Shown here: in pieces, positions 25,259 to 37,339 of the stretch | Layout: every line of letters begins with the position of its first letter | How positions within the stretch are numbered: the first letter of the stretch is position 1 | Assembly: GCA_018806985.1 (NCBI GenBank) | Contig: JADANN010000432.1 | Location: 558,001-622,000 of the forward strand | Reading direction: 5' to 3' | DNA from: Angiostrongylus vasorum | Taxonomy: Eukaryota > Nematoda > Chromadorea > Rhabditida > Metastrongylidae | DNA: 64,000 nt | Program-made: the position numbers and the translations under genes | The notes under the pieces: model-generated | Seen by the model: only the letters and a program-made list of their open reading frames with translations | Databases searched by the model: none | What the model was told of the DNA's origin: nothing

Positions 25259-26194
25259 AGAAGTGGACTCGACGCGCTTTCATCTTTTCTCCTTATCATT
25301 TTGGCTTCCAATGATTTCGTTAGAAATTTCGGGACTCACTTTTCTTTTCGCCTAGCGTTTAATTTTCATTTTGTACATTATATTACTTTCTCAGTGATGG
25401 GTATGTGAGCCAAATACATATTTTACTTGGAGTTTGTGATACAAACAAATATTGCTATTATTGTTTTAATAAAGAATGAATCAGATATTAAGGCCTACCA
25501 CTAGTAATACGTTGGCATTACTGTGGAACAAATTTTTATTACTTGATATTGGGAGCAGGTGTTTGCAAACCCTATTCGACCCAGTTGCACTCAGTTAATC
25601 CGTCATATTGACTAGATTGTTTGGAAACCAGTTTCGAACTGTCGAACTACTAAAACAGATATTTCAGCAGGACTTTACTTCTTAAACCAGAACGAATATG
25701 GAGGTCATGACAACGAGATCCAAGTTCAGTGTTCCATCATATTGAGATTCCCAGTTTTCTGGAACTCATAGAACTTCTGAAGACATTTCCACAAGTGCTA
25801 TGATTATCGGGGGATCTTCTCAGCCGGTGGCTTTTAAGCTGCCTTTGGAACTTGAATGATGTGATATTTGGTGAATATGTTCACTGGAGTATAGTCTTCC
25901 TCATCTGTTTTCCTTATGTGGTCGAATCACACGAATGGGCGCCAGCAAAGTTTACGATTGTCGCTGTAGTTCACGAGTACACCAGTGGGTTCCGTTCTGT
26001 CTGTACAGACGGAATGAGTGCCATATTTTTTCTCCAAGGACCACCGTGAAGAACCTTGACCATAGTCGGGTGAGCTTCATGCTGTGCGATTGACCCTCCT
26101 TGATATTCCTCGTTAATGGCTTCTCTTAGATGTTAGTCATTAAGATGGATCAAATGTCAAGATGTCCAAGTGATCAACTATCGCGCTGATTTGA

Positions 26195-26402
26195 AATATA
26201 ACCACAATGATGCTGAGATATTTGCAAAACCCCGGATTGTCGTATTGTATTTGTCGTTCTCTCAGCCGTGTTTTATAGGTACTATCACCAATCATTTGTC
26301 AAAGGGGTTGATTTGACGATCACAAATCGGCGCTGGACTCAGTTAAGCTGAAAAGTTACCTCAAATCATACCCTGCCATGAAAAAAGAATAGGCAGAATA
26401 AA
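26195..26402 (-). repeat. Family B repeat lacking the tRNA-like head
   Basis: Retains the end aaccacaatgatgctgagat and the other end with cataccctgccatgaaaaaa plus gaataggcag, but the tRNA-like block is deleted. Confidence 0.5.
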
Positions 26403-27601
26403 ACGTGACAATACTAAGCTGATTGTCAGCATCTTTCCACATACAGCAGCGTCCTAATCGTTGGTCGTCGATGTAACTCGCAACATGAAACTCCTCCTCA
26501 TATGCATGGTACGGTAATCCTCTCAGTGGCGCGTTCGATAGTGCTACGTGATCCATACTTTTGCTATATCCAGATTCCTTAGAAACACGTTCAGAATTTC
26601 TCTTGTATTCCGAGAAATACGTTTGGAATCCCCCTTGCAGGTCATAATTAAGCAGAATGTATGACGAGGTTTGCTTGACTAGAAAATGTTATAAAAAAAA
26701 TGTTCTGTTCAAAGTAAAAGGAGATTCAAAAAGGTATTCATGAAAAAAGGAGTCAGTGTGGATGCCGACTCCAAGCGCAGTAAGGAAGGAATCCACGATC
26801 CTCCTTTGATATCTACTTTCGTAAACATGGATGCATGAGAAAATCCAAAGATTCGTCTATAAGGATGCTCAGAGGTCAGAATTGTTGGCCTGTGCGTGAA
26901 GCTGTTAGGGATTAGGTGAGCCAGACATGTGAGGCTTCTGAAGAACCGCTGGTCAGAAGCAGTAAGCAATTGCACTTGACAGGACGTGAAGGCCGCTGAC
27001 CAGATAGACTTTTTCCCTGAATGAGAAATATGGGAAGGGAGACTGGGATCCAGTCGACTCGATCAATTTAAAACAGAAGGATAAGTGCCACATATAACAC
27101 ACACCTTCGAAGATATCAAGCCTCCCAACGAATTTTAAAGAAGTGCTGTCCTAATTCGCAAACATGTAATGTGCAGTCTACTTCTAGCAGTTGGAGGGGA
27201 GGTTGGGATGGCTACGGAAACTCCATAGTATTAGTCTACTGAAGTCATCTATTGAAGCATAAAGAACAGACAACTCCAAATTGGTCGAATAACCACTCCA
27301 AAACACTCACAGCGTAGGAAATGATTCCTAAAAACGAATTTCATCGTCTTCTGAGAACTTCTTCACCTCCCTTCACTTTATTTATATTTCTTACCAAAAT
27401 AAACTATTTATTTCGCACAATTCAATGTAGATTTCGCGACAGGTTGACTGCATTATCAATTCACATAATGTATTAATCAAGTGTAACAAATCAAACTTGA
27501 CTGGTGAGATTATCAATGAAGTACAACATCATCACCAACAGTGAGAAAAAAGGCAACGCCAGGACACAAGACATGAGATCAATGTATTATGAGATGCCAA
27601 C

Positions 27602-29836
27602 CTAACGCTGAAAGATTGAAGAGCGGTAGTAGCGTAACTCTTCAATACTTTCTCGAATATCGTCCAAAGCCCTATGAGTTCGGTTCTTGAGAGGTGCTTT
27701 TTCGAACTCATTCGGATACCATCTTGCTGCCAGCTGAAATTTATTTCTAGTCGAAGTTGTTAAGAATACCACCTGGACTTGGATAGTGGTCGTCGTACTG
27801 TTACCTCTTTAATGGTGGAAACGTCTACATTGCGGTAATGTAGGTGCTCGTCAAGACGTGGCATATACTTCGATATGAATCTACAAATTCAAAACTTGAA
27901 ACGGTATTAAAAACGATAAAAGGATAAGGCTCTCGGCGTTGATCAATCCCTGTGGGATGCACCATGCATGACTTCATTAAACATCGTTGGGAGCGATTGA
28001 ATGCTTCTGGCCTTAACAAGAACTCGCGGTGGCCTACCGATGTACCGAGGCAGTGCTGCTATCCTCCCAGACAAGTCTGGTAACAATTCGCCGACCGCTG
28101 AGAGATAAAAAGTTTGGTGAACCATGGGGGAAGAGGTCGATCCCATGTGTATTGAAAGGCGCCTCATACCACTGCGCTATACGCGCTTCTAAATAGCATT
28201 GAGGAGACAACGTCCAACAAATAGTCTCTCACCTTCGATCAAGATGTACGCTGTTCCCTGCCAATGGACATGTTTTCTTCACTGTCTCGCTTTCGAGAAA
28301 GTTTAGTATCTGAAAAACAATGTGATACAATGACGATAACAACGACTTTTTCCAACGGTTCACCGCCTCATGGTGGCTGGGAGGTGTTCCTGGGTGTCGG
28401 GCTGCGATATGCAGCGGGGGATTCATACCTTGGCAACGTTCACCACCACACGCAGTCGCCGCCCTTGTGAATCTGAAGGAGATTTGCCACCATGCGACTA
28501 GTTTAATACCAATACGCTGACGGATCCTGGTAGTGGTTTACTCTCAGCTGGGCTTCCTGGCGAAAACGTCAGACTCCTTATCAGCATGGGAGACCCTGCG
28601 TGGAGGATGAACCTCCAAGCTGTATATCGCAGTCCAACACCCAATGAGGCGGTGAACTGTTGGGAGCACATGAATAAAACACAAATAATAAACAGATTAG
28701 TAATAAAAAGTTGCATGTAGTGCCATTATGGTAACAGGAGTTATGTCGGTGAAGCATTAATGTCCTGCCGCTAGACTACGTACCTCTTCATTGCTATTTA
28801 GAACAGAATGGTATCAAATTTGCTGTTATCCCGTCTCACATTTGCCCACGTATGTACGATAACACCTCTACAATACCAACTTCCTACCGAACAGACAATA
28901 CCGGAAGAAAAAAGGAATTTTGGTAGTAGTCCTTCCGAAAAAATAAGAGCAAAATTTCACCCTATCGCGTCATTACCTTATAACGATCAAACGTGCAAGG
29001 ACACAAATGGAGTGACAGGGTACACAGCACAGTGATAAAAAAAATAATCCAAAACAACGAAAACAGAGAAGCGAGAACTATCCATGTCTTCTGCTTGTAC
29101 CATGCATATTGTGCTCTCACGGATCCTATTTAGAAGTCCATTTTTTGCGAAAGTTCTGCGCGGCCAGTCTTCCATATTGTTCAGGACTTCCTCAGATTGA
29201 TTTATCACTATGTCGGGTCCTTCAGCAATCACCTGCAATAGAATTCATTCATCTCTAATGCACGTAAAAGACAATTGGAAACATTATAATCAATTCTTCG
29301 CATTCTTGTTGAGCAAACACAAGGTATTATTTTATTATTTATTCCGTTAAAGTCGACGTTCTCGCAAACTTTGCTTTCCTCAAAGCCTGGAAAGTCAAGT
29401 CGAAAGCATTCCGGCATTTCGGCAAGCAGCAAGAAATCAACTCCATAACCTAACGGAGAAAATGTTAAGCCAAGCGTTCCTTTCTCTGTTTGGCTATGGA
29501 GGTGTTTAGCTGTGTAGACCACTTTCGGCTTGATTTTTTCAGGCTCTTAAGAAGGAGCAATCTGCAGAAACGTCAGCTTCATCGCAATAAAGAGTAACAC
29601 AACCTAGTGATTGACCAACAACAATATAAAGAATTGTATGATCCATACCGACGTTAATAGAAAGTCGGTAGTGGGAATTATAATTAACGTACATTCAGAT
29701 CCTTATCCGTTAATATCACCGCGATCTCAACAAGCGTCTGCTTTTCATGGTCGAGACCCGTCATTTCGCAGTCAATCCATACAAGTCGTCCCGCCTTACT
29801 TGTCATTTGTGACATTCTGCGGACAACTGCTAGCAT
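27602..29836 (-). CDS. Oligoribonuclease, DEDDh 3'-5' exonuclease (REXO2/Orn family)
   Basis: Minus-strand exons: 29693-29836, about 29083-29232 (donor uncertain), 28233-28309, 27805-27880, 27602-27733. The fold is diagnosed by Exo [11 protein letters not shown] (catalytic D and E), Exo [16 protein letters not shown] (N and D), and Exo [15 protein letters not shown] followed by [10 protein letters not shown] (H and D), so all DEDDh residues are present. The family degrades 2-5 nt RNAs in mitochondria and cytosol. The first in-frame ATG is at 29836; its start [11 protein letters not shown] is basic and could be a mitochondrial presequence, with internal ATGs at 29815 and 29806 giving a shorter cytosolic form. 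Exon 2 ends near VQAEDM, but no consensus donor sits there: gtacaa at 29100 keeps phase but removes conserved QAE residues, while later GT sites keep QAE but are weak. Each larger intron contains a different repeat. Confidence 0.92.
27905..28195 (-). repeat. tRNA-derived SINE, family A, filling an intron
   Basis: Reverse copy of family A with a perfect core (ccagacaagtctgg, 28067-28080) and box-B-like gatcgacctc region on the minus strand. It occupies about 290 of the 352 nt of intron 3 (27881-28232) of the REXO2-type gene. Confidence 0.65.
28355..28665. repeat. Family C palindrome (inverted pair)
   Basis: A plus copy (ccgcctcatggtggctggga ... tgggtgtcgggctgcgatat) is followed by a reversed copy ending tatatcgcagtccaacaccc, aatgaggcggtgaac. 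The ends are complementary, so the roughly 300 bp can fold back. In intron 2 of the REXO2-type gene. Confidence 0.55.
29300..29605. repeat. Degraded palindromic family D MITE
   Basis: Left side cattcttgttgagcaaacac and ctcaaagcctggaaagtcaa mirror the right side aggctcttaagaaggagcaa and cagaaacgtcagcttcatcg. Lies within intron 1 (29233-29692) of the REXO2-type gene. Confidence 0.5.
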
Positions 29837-30335
29837 TATCTTCAGTGCGATGAATCCAAAAACGATCCCTACGTCCCGACTAGCGTACTTCGGCCACAAA
29901 GCAATGCATCGTTTAAAATTTGGGGAAGTCTTAAATCCTTAGTTCAATACTCCTAACCCTACAATCCACAAGGTACTCAGCCGATAACCAAATCTATATC
30001 CTATTCCAAAGTAACAGTATTCATAAGAACATGATGGCATGTTTGGGAAATCAGAAATTCTATCACAAGTAGGACGTTAGAGGACTGAAATGAAAAATAC
30101 TGAATAGCAAATTCGACTCTTCATAAGTTGATATGGATACATCACTGTACACATATTCATTCAGAAGAGATCTGCTTCAATAATAATGCAAAACAAACCT
30201 TCAAATATCGGAACAGAGGTTCCCAGCAAATGAAAGGAAATGTCCTTATGTTGCAATAGGTAAGAATTTTTCAATACGGCAACAAAACGATACCATAACA
30301 AAATAATGCGGATTGTTAAAACGCTCGAAGGCAAG

Positions 30336-33300
30336 TTAGAAATCGGTTTGTACGTTCATCCTTCCAGAGTCGAATATCGCTTCTATTTGCGCTTTAGCCA
30401 ATGCTCGTGCGTGTTCAGGGAGTGTACGCAGATCTGACACGGCCGAAGCAGCGAAAGCACTATCACCATCGAGCAGCACGTCGGCACCAGCTAAATAGCA
30501 AAATAACTAAAGAAGAGAAATATGCAGTTTTTACGTTAAACAGATATACGGCACATTTGTAGGTCAACCATAGGTAATTAACAGATCAGCTGTAGATCAG
30601 TTGTGGGATCACAATCATTACTAACTCCATTTGCGCAAAGAATTCTTGCAAAGGCGGTTTCCTATACGACCGCCGTATGCACTAAGCATGTAGGGACGCC
30701 CAAACCCACATTGCATAATGTGTACGCAAAGGTATTCACAATTTAGAACTAGTTGGGTGAAGATAGGAAAAAGAGGAATACCCATCTCGGAAAACAAGGA
30801 ACCATTATGACGTTCCACAATTATTTCAAAAATCGCGAATTGGTACGGAGAAATAACAGCGAATTCCTATAGAATCTTTTTATCACTACAACTGCAATTT
30901 TTAAGCCTAGCATCCTCGTGGCGCTGACGACCTAAGTTTTAAAATAAACCAAACACTAGTCTGGTAAGCTGAAAATACGCCGCAGTGTACTACCGTGGAA
31001 GGGTACGCTAACTACGACGCCAGCAGTCCGATATTTTGGCCATGTCAAGTCGAAGATTCGTTACAGTAGGAAGCAGCATATCTCAGATATGTCACGTGAG
31101 ATAGAGCAGAGCTTACAATACTTCAATCCGTCCTTATATTGAGGATCGACCACGACTTCCTTTTCTCTAGTGGTATTCACTTCTACTGAAGAGATCTAGA
31201 CAGTCGTAAAAGTCAAATTCCCTTCGCAAATTGCCGTTATGACTAGTACCCCATTAGTAACTAAAGCTAGACCTTTAGAACTATCTACAGATCAAAATAA
31301 CCAAGACAACTGCCTATTTGCCGTTGAACTGATGTAGCTTGAATATAATAACTACGATCTATAGAGAGTTCACTGAACGCTATGAAATTGATACATGCCA
31401 GACTTCACAAATGAATGAAAAACTAATTCCTTGGAAAATAATTAAAACAGACCTTCGCTCCTACCTTTTTCCGTAACCATGTATCCTAAGCCAGATCTAA
31501 AAAAAAACTGCATAATACACGAATGAAACGAGACTATATATCACTCCACTATATGAATAACAATTTTGGTCATGCAGAAAGTTAAGGCATACCCAGATCT
31601 GACCATATCGTCCAATTCACCATAATCAGACAATTCTTCATCATGTTTCCTTTTCACATGTCTTAAAAGCCTAAATCTAATGAAGATTGACAGAAACTAG
31701 GGAACGTGTAAACGAGTGACAGAAGCTAGGAAACGGGTAAACGAGACATATTGGAAACCAACTGGGCTCGCTCATCTAAGAAAGGGTCGATCCAGGACAT
31801 CGCTGGATAAAGATCCCACGTACTGTCATCGTGAACGCCATTGTCCCTCTGCATACGTAACCGTCTTTTCTCACGAACATAACGATCGCGTATCTTCTTC
31901 CACTGCTTATAAATCGAGTTGACATCACCTAAAATCGAGAAGTGTAGTACTTCTAAATCAATATCACAACAATATAAGAAACAAGCGAATTGCATGAATC
32001 CTGATTCGGAGGAACAATTGAAACATACACACTTGACACTTGGACGACCCGTCCTCACTGGTTGCGCGGGTCTCAGCATAATTCCCATTCTCCGCTGATT
32101 TGCTGATCTAGCCATTGTAGTTTCCTGAAGCCTCGTGGTCACCCTATTCAAAGCCTTCCTCAGGTCGTCTCCACTCCGTTCAGTCACCACCCTTGTGTAT
32201 CAAAAGGAGACTCGCCACCACGCAACCACTTCGACACTAGGACGGTGGTGGATCCTGGCATTGGTTTACTCTTACCTGGGCATCCTGATGAAAACGCCGA
32301 ACTCTTTCTCAGCCTGGGAGGTCCCGCTGGGGCAATGAATCCTCCCGCTGTACATCGCAGTCCGACATCCAGGAACACCTCGCAGCCACAGTAAGGCGGT
32401 AAACCTTTGGAAGGCAAATCACAAACACATCAACCTTACGTTACCTGGATAGTTTAAGTGCGCAATGACACTATTCCATGCTTGATTTCGGCAGTCTGAG
32501 TGCCTATACTTGGGATCACGAATATCGAACAGACACGGGTGTCCTCGAACTTCTTCGATGAGATTGGTTCCAAAGGATGGATCCGTCACGGTTATTTGCT
32601 AAAATCACTTGCTTACTTAACGGTATTACTTGTACTAAACAAAATGCAGTAATTATCCATACCACATCAGGATGTTCCTTTCTTGCTGGAGATTCGATTG
32701 CCGTTCTATCGATCATATGTGGATCAAGGAAAGAAAGATGTTTAAAATACTGCCATGTTGATTGGTCTCCTTGATACTTCACCTTCCGTTTCTCCTTTCC
32801 ATATCTGTAACAAAAAAAACCACCACAGATTTAGAGCTTTTAACTTAGGAAACACAAAAGATGAACGACAGATATGAAGATGGCCACACTTGTCTCGAAG
32901 TTGCTTCCAACGTGCGTAGAGTGTCCGTGCATCACCATCAAACTGCAGAACTTGGACCAGACGATTCCAAACCTTGAAATAACAAAGAGAAACCTACTAG
33001 TACTACAATCCGGTAGTAGGACCCAGTGGGCAACAACCTTTATCTTACTTCTGTAAACACACTTCCATTCAACCTTGGTATGGATAATCAATATCTAGTT
33101 TTCTTTCAATAAAGAGTTAACACGATGTCGGTATGAAACATTCTCCGTCAAACATTAAAACCTCAATTCGAGAAATTTTTCATATCAATTTCATCTTGGG
33201 TTCTCAATGAAAGAAATACGGACCTTTATCTTGTATTCTGTGCTTCTGTATTGCCGATCTGTTGAATCGTACAAACACCTGCTATGCTTAACAGCTTCAA

Positions 33301-33362
33301 TAAGGCGCATATTGAAACTTGGCTCGGCGATATCATCTGTAAGCCGATAGGCATTGGCGTTC
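30336..33362 (-). CDS. Tandem MADF-domain and BESS-motif protein, putative transcriptional regulator (5' end not fixed)
   Basis: Minus-strand exons: 33224-33362 (or 33224-33336), 32890-32972, 32663-32804, 32445-32598, 31748-31928, 31593-31670 (or to 31676), 31465-31496, 30336-30490. Phases agree throughout and the stop is TAA at 30336-30338. MADF1 runs from NMRLIEAVKHSRCLYD through ARWKQLRDKYGKEKRKV to FLDPHMIDR. MADF2 runs from TNLIEEVRGHPCLFD through KQWKKIRDRYVREKRRL to SWIDPFLDER. The C-terminus has SAFAASAVSDLRTLPEHA followed by RALAKAQIEAIF, matching the BESS pattern. MADF domains are Myb/SANT-like DNA binders and BESS mediates protein contacts, so nuclear action is expected. A possible additional 5' exon at 34080-34125 joins in phase to the 33336 acceptor; no start ATG was identified. 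The REXO2-type gene lies about 500 bp downstream in the same orientation. Confidence 0.87.
32160..32405 (-). repeat. MITE-like repeat, family C
   Basis: Blocks gtggatcctggcattggttt, tacatcgcagtccgacatcc and aggaacacctcgcagccaca match the copy at 262. Lies in the intron 31929-32444 of the MADF-BESS gene. Confidence 0.55.
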
Positions 33363-33494
33363 CTGAAAGATTATGAAAGATTTGCTTAGATTAAAAAACG
33401 AGAACCTTAGGCATCAAACAAAGGATGCAGGTTGGATGTCACCTGGTCAGGTTTAAACAAGAACCTTAGGATCAAACAAAGGATGCAGGTTGGA

Positions 33495-33785
33495 TCAATG
33501 GACCGCGTGCAGTGCAGCGGTCGGAGGTGTCCTGCAATACACTGGGATCGGTCTCCTAGCCCCCATTCTCACCAAGCACTCATTCCTCCGCGGTCGGCAA
33601 CTGGTACCAGACCTGTCTGAGAAGATAGCAACACTAGTTCGATACATCATTAGGCCACCCCGAGTCATTGTGTAGGCCAGTTATGCACTTAGTCACCTCT
33701 GACGATGCTCAATGAGGTCGAATGCATGGCGCACCCCTCAGAAAGTGACCAAGGCTAGGAGCTTTATTCTTCATTTATTCTTTAA
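33495..33785 (+). repeat. tRNA-derived SINE, family A
   Basis: Head with gcagtgcagcggtcggaggt, core ccagacctgtctga (33607-33620), then the gtaggccagttatgcact and tgaggtcgaatgcatggcg blocks. Just 5' to it lies a direct duplication of about 35 bp (33402-33437 and 33458-33494). Confidence 0.6.
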
Positions 33786-34079
33786 CAAAAAAGGGCAAAC
33801 TCCTACTAATAGGAACGACAGGTACTCTTCCCACTAAGAATGTAAAAGAGAAGAACTTACCATGTTTACAACTGAGAAAGTAAAGACAAGGAATCTACCG
33901 ATCTATAGCAAAACAAACAATCTACAGTCAATTTTATTGCATTAACTAAGGTTCTCTATGAAAAGACATATGTAGGTTACGCTTGCAAGACACGCTTGCA
34001 AGCGTGAAAACTATGCTTCGGGATATTTCGGAAGAAAAAACCAGCGATAAAGAAAAAAACAAAATGAACTGCACGAAAC

Positions 34080-34125
34080 CTACATCATCCCCGCTCAGCT
34101 TTGACAGCAACGAGGTATCGGAACA
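34080..34125 (-). CDS. Possible extra 5' exon of the MADF-BESS gene
   Basis: Preceded by tttttcag and followed by gtttcg on the minus strand, it reads CSDTSLLSKLSGDDV plus one base. It joins in phase to the alternative acceptor at 33336, giving DDVDDIAEPSF. It does not join in phase to the better-looking acceptor at 33362. It does not contain a start codon. Only phase and splice-like ends support it. Confidence 0.25.
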
Positions 34126-34604
34126 CTGAAAAATCAATCAATAAAGCTCGTACAAGCATTGATGCAAATCCATGTGCAAATTGCACGTGTATATAATGTA
34201 TGAAATGGTATTGGTATTGTGGAAAAGTGGTAAAAAACTGAAACGAAGTACAGAAACTTGGAAAACCAGAAGTGAAGTTGCTCAACTTAAAATCAAGTCT
34301 TGGATTAGTCGAATCCAACTATAAGTTCAAACCATCTGTGCTTTAAAAGTTACTATGCACTACATTCTAGATAAAATATGAGAAACTAAAGCTGTTAACT
34401 GGCTGAAAAGTTCTTTCAAGCTCTTTTAGCTAGTAATCATGGGAGATATTATGCTCCTCCAAGTATTTGCTTACCTATGTCCCTTTAACGTATTCACAAC
34501 AGAGCGCGTTTTCCAACCACTGATGATAACTTTTCGATAACTTGAGTACTTGAGCAGTTACGACGTCAACAATCATGCATAGGAGTCTTTGACCTCTCTG
34601 CCCC

Positions 34605-34805
34605 TATCCACACATATGTACATGATATATATCTCCCTCTCCTATGTATGTATACATAGTGTATATCTCCGCAAGCATATGCATGATATATACCTCCTCC
34701 CTAAGTACGAAGCACTTATGTCTAAGTGTATGTCTCCCTAAGTACATATATATGATATGTATCTCCCTCCTAAGTATGTAGCACATATGTGTACCAGAAG
34801 TTCCA
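34605..34805. repeat. Diverged minisatellite, unit about 65 bp
   Basis: Three units built from catatgtacatgatatatat, ctccctcctaagtatgtagc-like text. Purine/pyrimidine alternation is marked, so it is also a candidate for unusual DNA structure. Confidence 0.5.
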
Positions 34806-35589
34806 AAGCCATGTAACGTCCAGTTTATCACCAGAGATTCAAAGCTCTAACTTTTAAAAGTTCGAAAACAGCGAGAACGGCCAAAATCGGTGGCGTTAGT
34901 GGAATCCAGAGTAGAAATCCGCTAGTTCAGCTGTTTTTACAGCAGTTGCTAGTGAAAATTAGGGCTTCAAGTCATTTCTCGGCACCGAATAATCACTAGT
35001 TTTAAGTAGAATGCTCGACTTCGCTGGACGCTGCCGCGCAGGAGTTTCCCACTGTTGTCGCAGAGCAATACCTTAAGCCTGGGTAAGTGGACCGTTTATG
35101 ACAATAATGATGCAAGAATAACGACACGTCAATGTAGGAACAACACAAGCAGCAATGTGGTAACATAGTGAATAAGTGAGTGTGAAGTTGATTAGTAGCT
35201 TTACTATAGTCTAATGGAACAATGCTTTTGGGCATATAGAGTGCATTAGGGATGGTACATGAAGCAAGCACATTACGCGATCCATGTGAGTCCGTAACAC
35301 CTGGGTTTACAATAGCGATACTGTGGGGTTACACACCATAAGTACGCTTGTAGTACCATTAACGTATAATGAACGTGCAATAAAATTTATGTGCTCAAAA
35401 GTACATGACAATACCATGGGACTAATGTACAATAGTCCATCTACGATATGAGTTAACCCTGCTTACCTGCATAGTGTCCAGGAATAGGATAACAACTAGC
35501 CAGGCTATTTAAACATCTGGGAGAGGCGGTGTTTTGGCACAAGTCCAGGACTTCTACCGAAAAACATTCGTCGACTACCGCTTCCAAAT

Positions 35590-35850
35590 CCATCATGACT
35601 AGATCGATCAGATGGTGGAGAATGGCTTCGTAAACATCCTTTTTTCCTTCGTGTTACTGTATGCGTGTAAGCTTTGATCACTCATGATCACATCGGATGG
35701 AGAAAGACGGGTCTCGTAAACATCTTCTGCCCTTTTGTGTTATTGTACGCGTGCAGGCTTTAATGTCTCATGACCAGATCAGATGGAGCAAGCTATTTCT
35801 CGTAAACATCTTCTTGCCCTTCGTGTTATTGTACGCGTGATGAGTTCGGA
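35590..35850. repeat. 86-bp tandem repeat, three units
   Basis: The block cgtaaacatcttctgccctt and ttcgtgttattgtacgcgtg recurs three times with a spacing of about 86 bp (units marked at 35627, 35713 and 35799). Flanking text of each unit (tcatgaccagatcagatgga) is also shared. No open frame spans it. Confidence 0.6.
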
Positions 35851-36224
35851 GAGTAATAACAGATCACAAGCTCCAATTGCACTAAAAACTTTGCATAACA
35901 GGACTGTTTATGACAAGTAAAGTTTCTCAGAATGAAGTGAAAACATTTGCACACTGGAAGATTGCAAAGCGGTATGATGGGCAGTGAATGTGGTTACTGT
36001 AGGAGCATACCACAAGATGAAAGAATAGTAACTATTCTGGTAACAGCTGCTAAATGTTTCGCAGTTCGAAACGAAAGATTCGAGTAAAAACAGAAAGGAG
36101 GAAGAAACGGTTCGTGAAATCCGAGAAGTTAGAACTTTAACGCGATGAAAAAAAAGAACTTGTTCTTCTTCGCGATGATCTTAGGTCCTAACGGTTATAA
36201 TTTCAAATAATAGTCATCATTAGT

Positions 36225-36525
36225 ACGGTAGTGGTTTGGTCTCGCTCTAGGCACACCAAGCCTCTCATCTCTCCGAGGTCGGGAAATTGATGCCGGACTT
36301 GTCCGAGAAAAAAAGGACCCCATGGAGAATCGACTGGACCATTTCTGCGACGTTCAGGTCGGTGCAAGCTCCTCAAGTAGCAACCGAAACCGCACGTAAA
36401 AAAGTTGGAAGAACTTCGTGCACGATGGATGCGAGAAAAAAGAATCCAATGTGAGAAGTACTAGGATCCGCACAGCAGATGTGAAGGGTGGGTCGTATAA
36501 AATGAAATAAATAAAGGAAGTTTTT
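36225..36525 (+). repeat. Short interspersed repeat, family A'
   Basis: Core ccggacttgtccga (36293-36306) shows paired changes compared with ccagacttgtctgg. The tail contains cgtgcacgatggatgcgag and tagtaggatccgcacagca-like text shared with the copy at 6890. Confidence 0.5.
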
Positions 36526-36544
36526 AATAGTGATATTTAAATGT

Positions 36545-36800
36545 TAACCTTTTATTTGCTGCCTACAATAATTTTTCGCGGCAGAGTATGACGTGAAATA
36601 CAACCACAACGATGCTGAGATATTCTCAAAACTTGGACCCCGAGCCAGATCGAATCACGATCACCCTTTCCGTGGGGTCACGTATTACACACTGCACCAC
36701 ACCTTTACTATGCGTTTCTCTCAGATAATTTTCTACCTAACGCTACCATCAGTAACCTTTAAGTGAGCTAATATACGTTTGTTTACAGTTGAAAAGCTAA
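36545..36800 (-). repeat. tRNA-derived SINE, family B
   Basis: Starts with the end motif ttatttgctgcctaca, then aaccacaacgatgctgagat. It has a minus-strand tRNA-like head (plus text gatcgaatcacgatcaccct, gtcacgtattacacactgca). Confidence 0.55.
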
Positions 36801-37339
36801 ATTACTCTCAAGCACGTACTGGTTAAAAACCAGTTTGTTACGAATGACACTAAAAGAACAGAAGAACATAATGACCGATGAAAAGCTAACAGGACTGCAG
36901 GTCTTAGCCAATTACAGGAGTAACAGACATTATTTCATCAATTAGGAATTTACGATTAGATCTAGGATTCTTCAAGAGCCTAAAGCCTACCCAATGGCTG
37001 AAATCCACGTCCACGTTTGTACTGGTCATTCTGACTAGCCCAGGCGGGTTCCTAATCTAAGGCTGTTTGAGTTTGAGATCATTAACTAAGCTGGATCCTT
37101 ACCATGTCATGAGATCAGTTCAATTACAAAAGCATGGGAGGTTGTATTGGCTGCCATGTAATCTGTGTAGTATGCAGGTTTGATTACGCAATTTTAACTG
37201 TACATAAGGATCTAAAAGTGTAAGTCGTATAAAACGAGTTTTCAACCACAATCTTTGCAACATTGGGGCTTGAATAACATTGCAGTAGAGATGCTGTCCA
37301 ATACACGAAGTCCTGGTTTGACCCCACACAGGACTAAAC

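Larger units (their letters stand above)
21852..27600. other. Long region between the ELAV-like and REXO2-type genes
   Basis: The first part is probably the 3' UTR of the ELAV-like gene; the most convincing plus-strand aataaa is at about 25469. ELAV genes often have long 3' UTRs, but this is inference. On the minus strand, reversed poly(A) motifs (tttatt, around 27375-27412) could end the REXO2-type transcript. No coding exon is supported; several open frames (22110-22475, 22827-23213) lack motifs. Confidence 0.4.
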
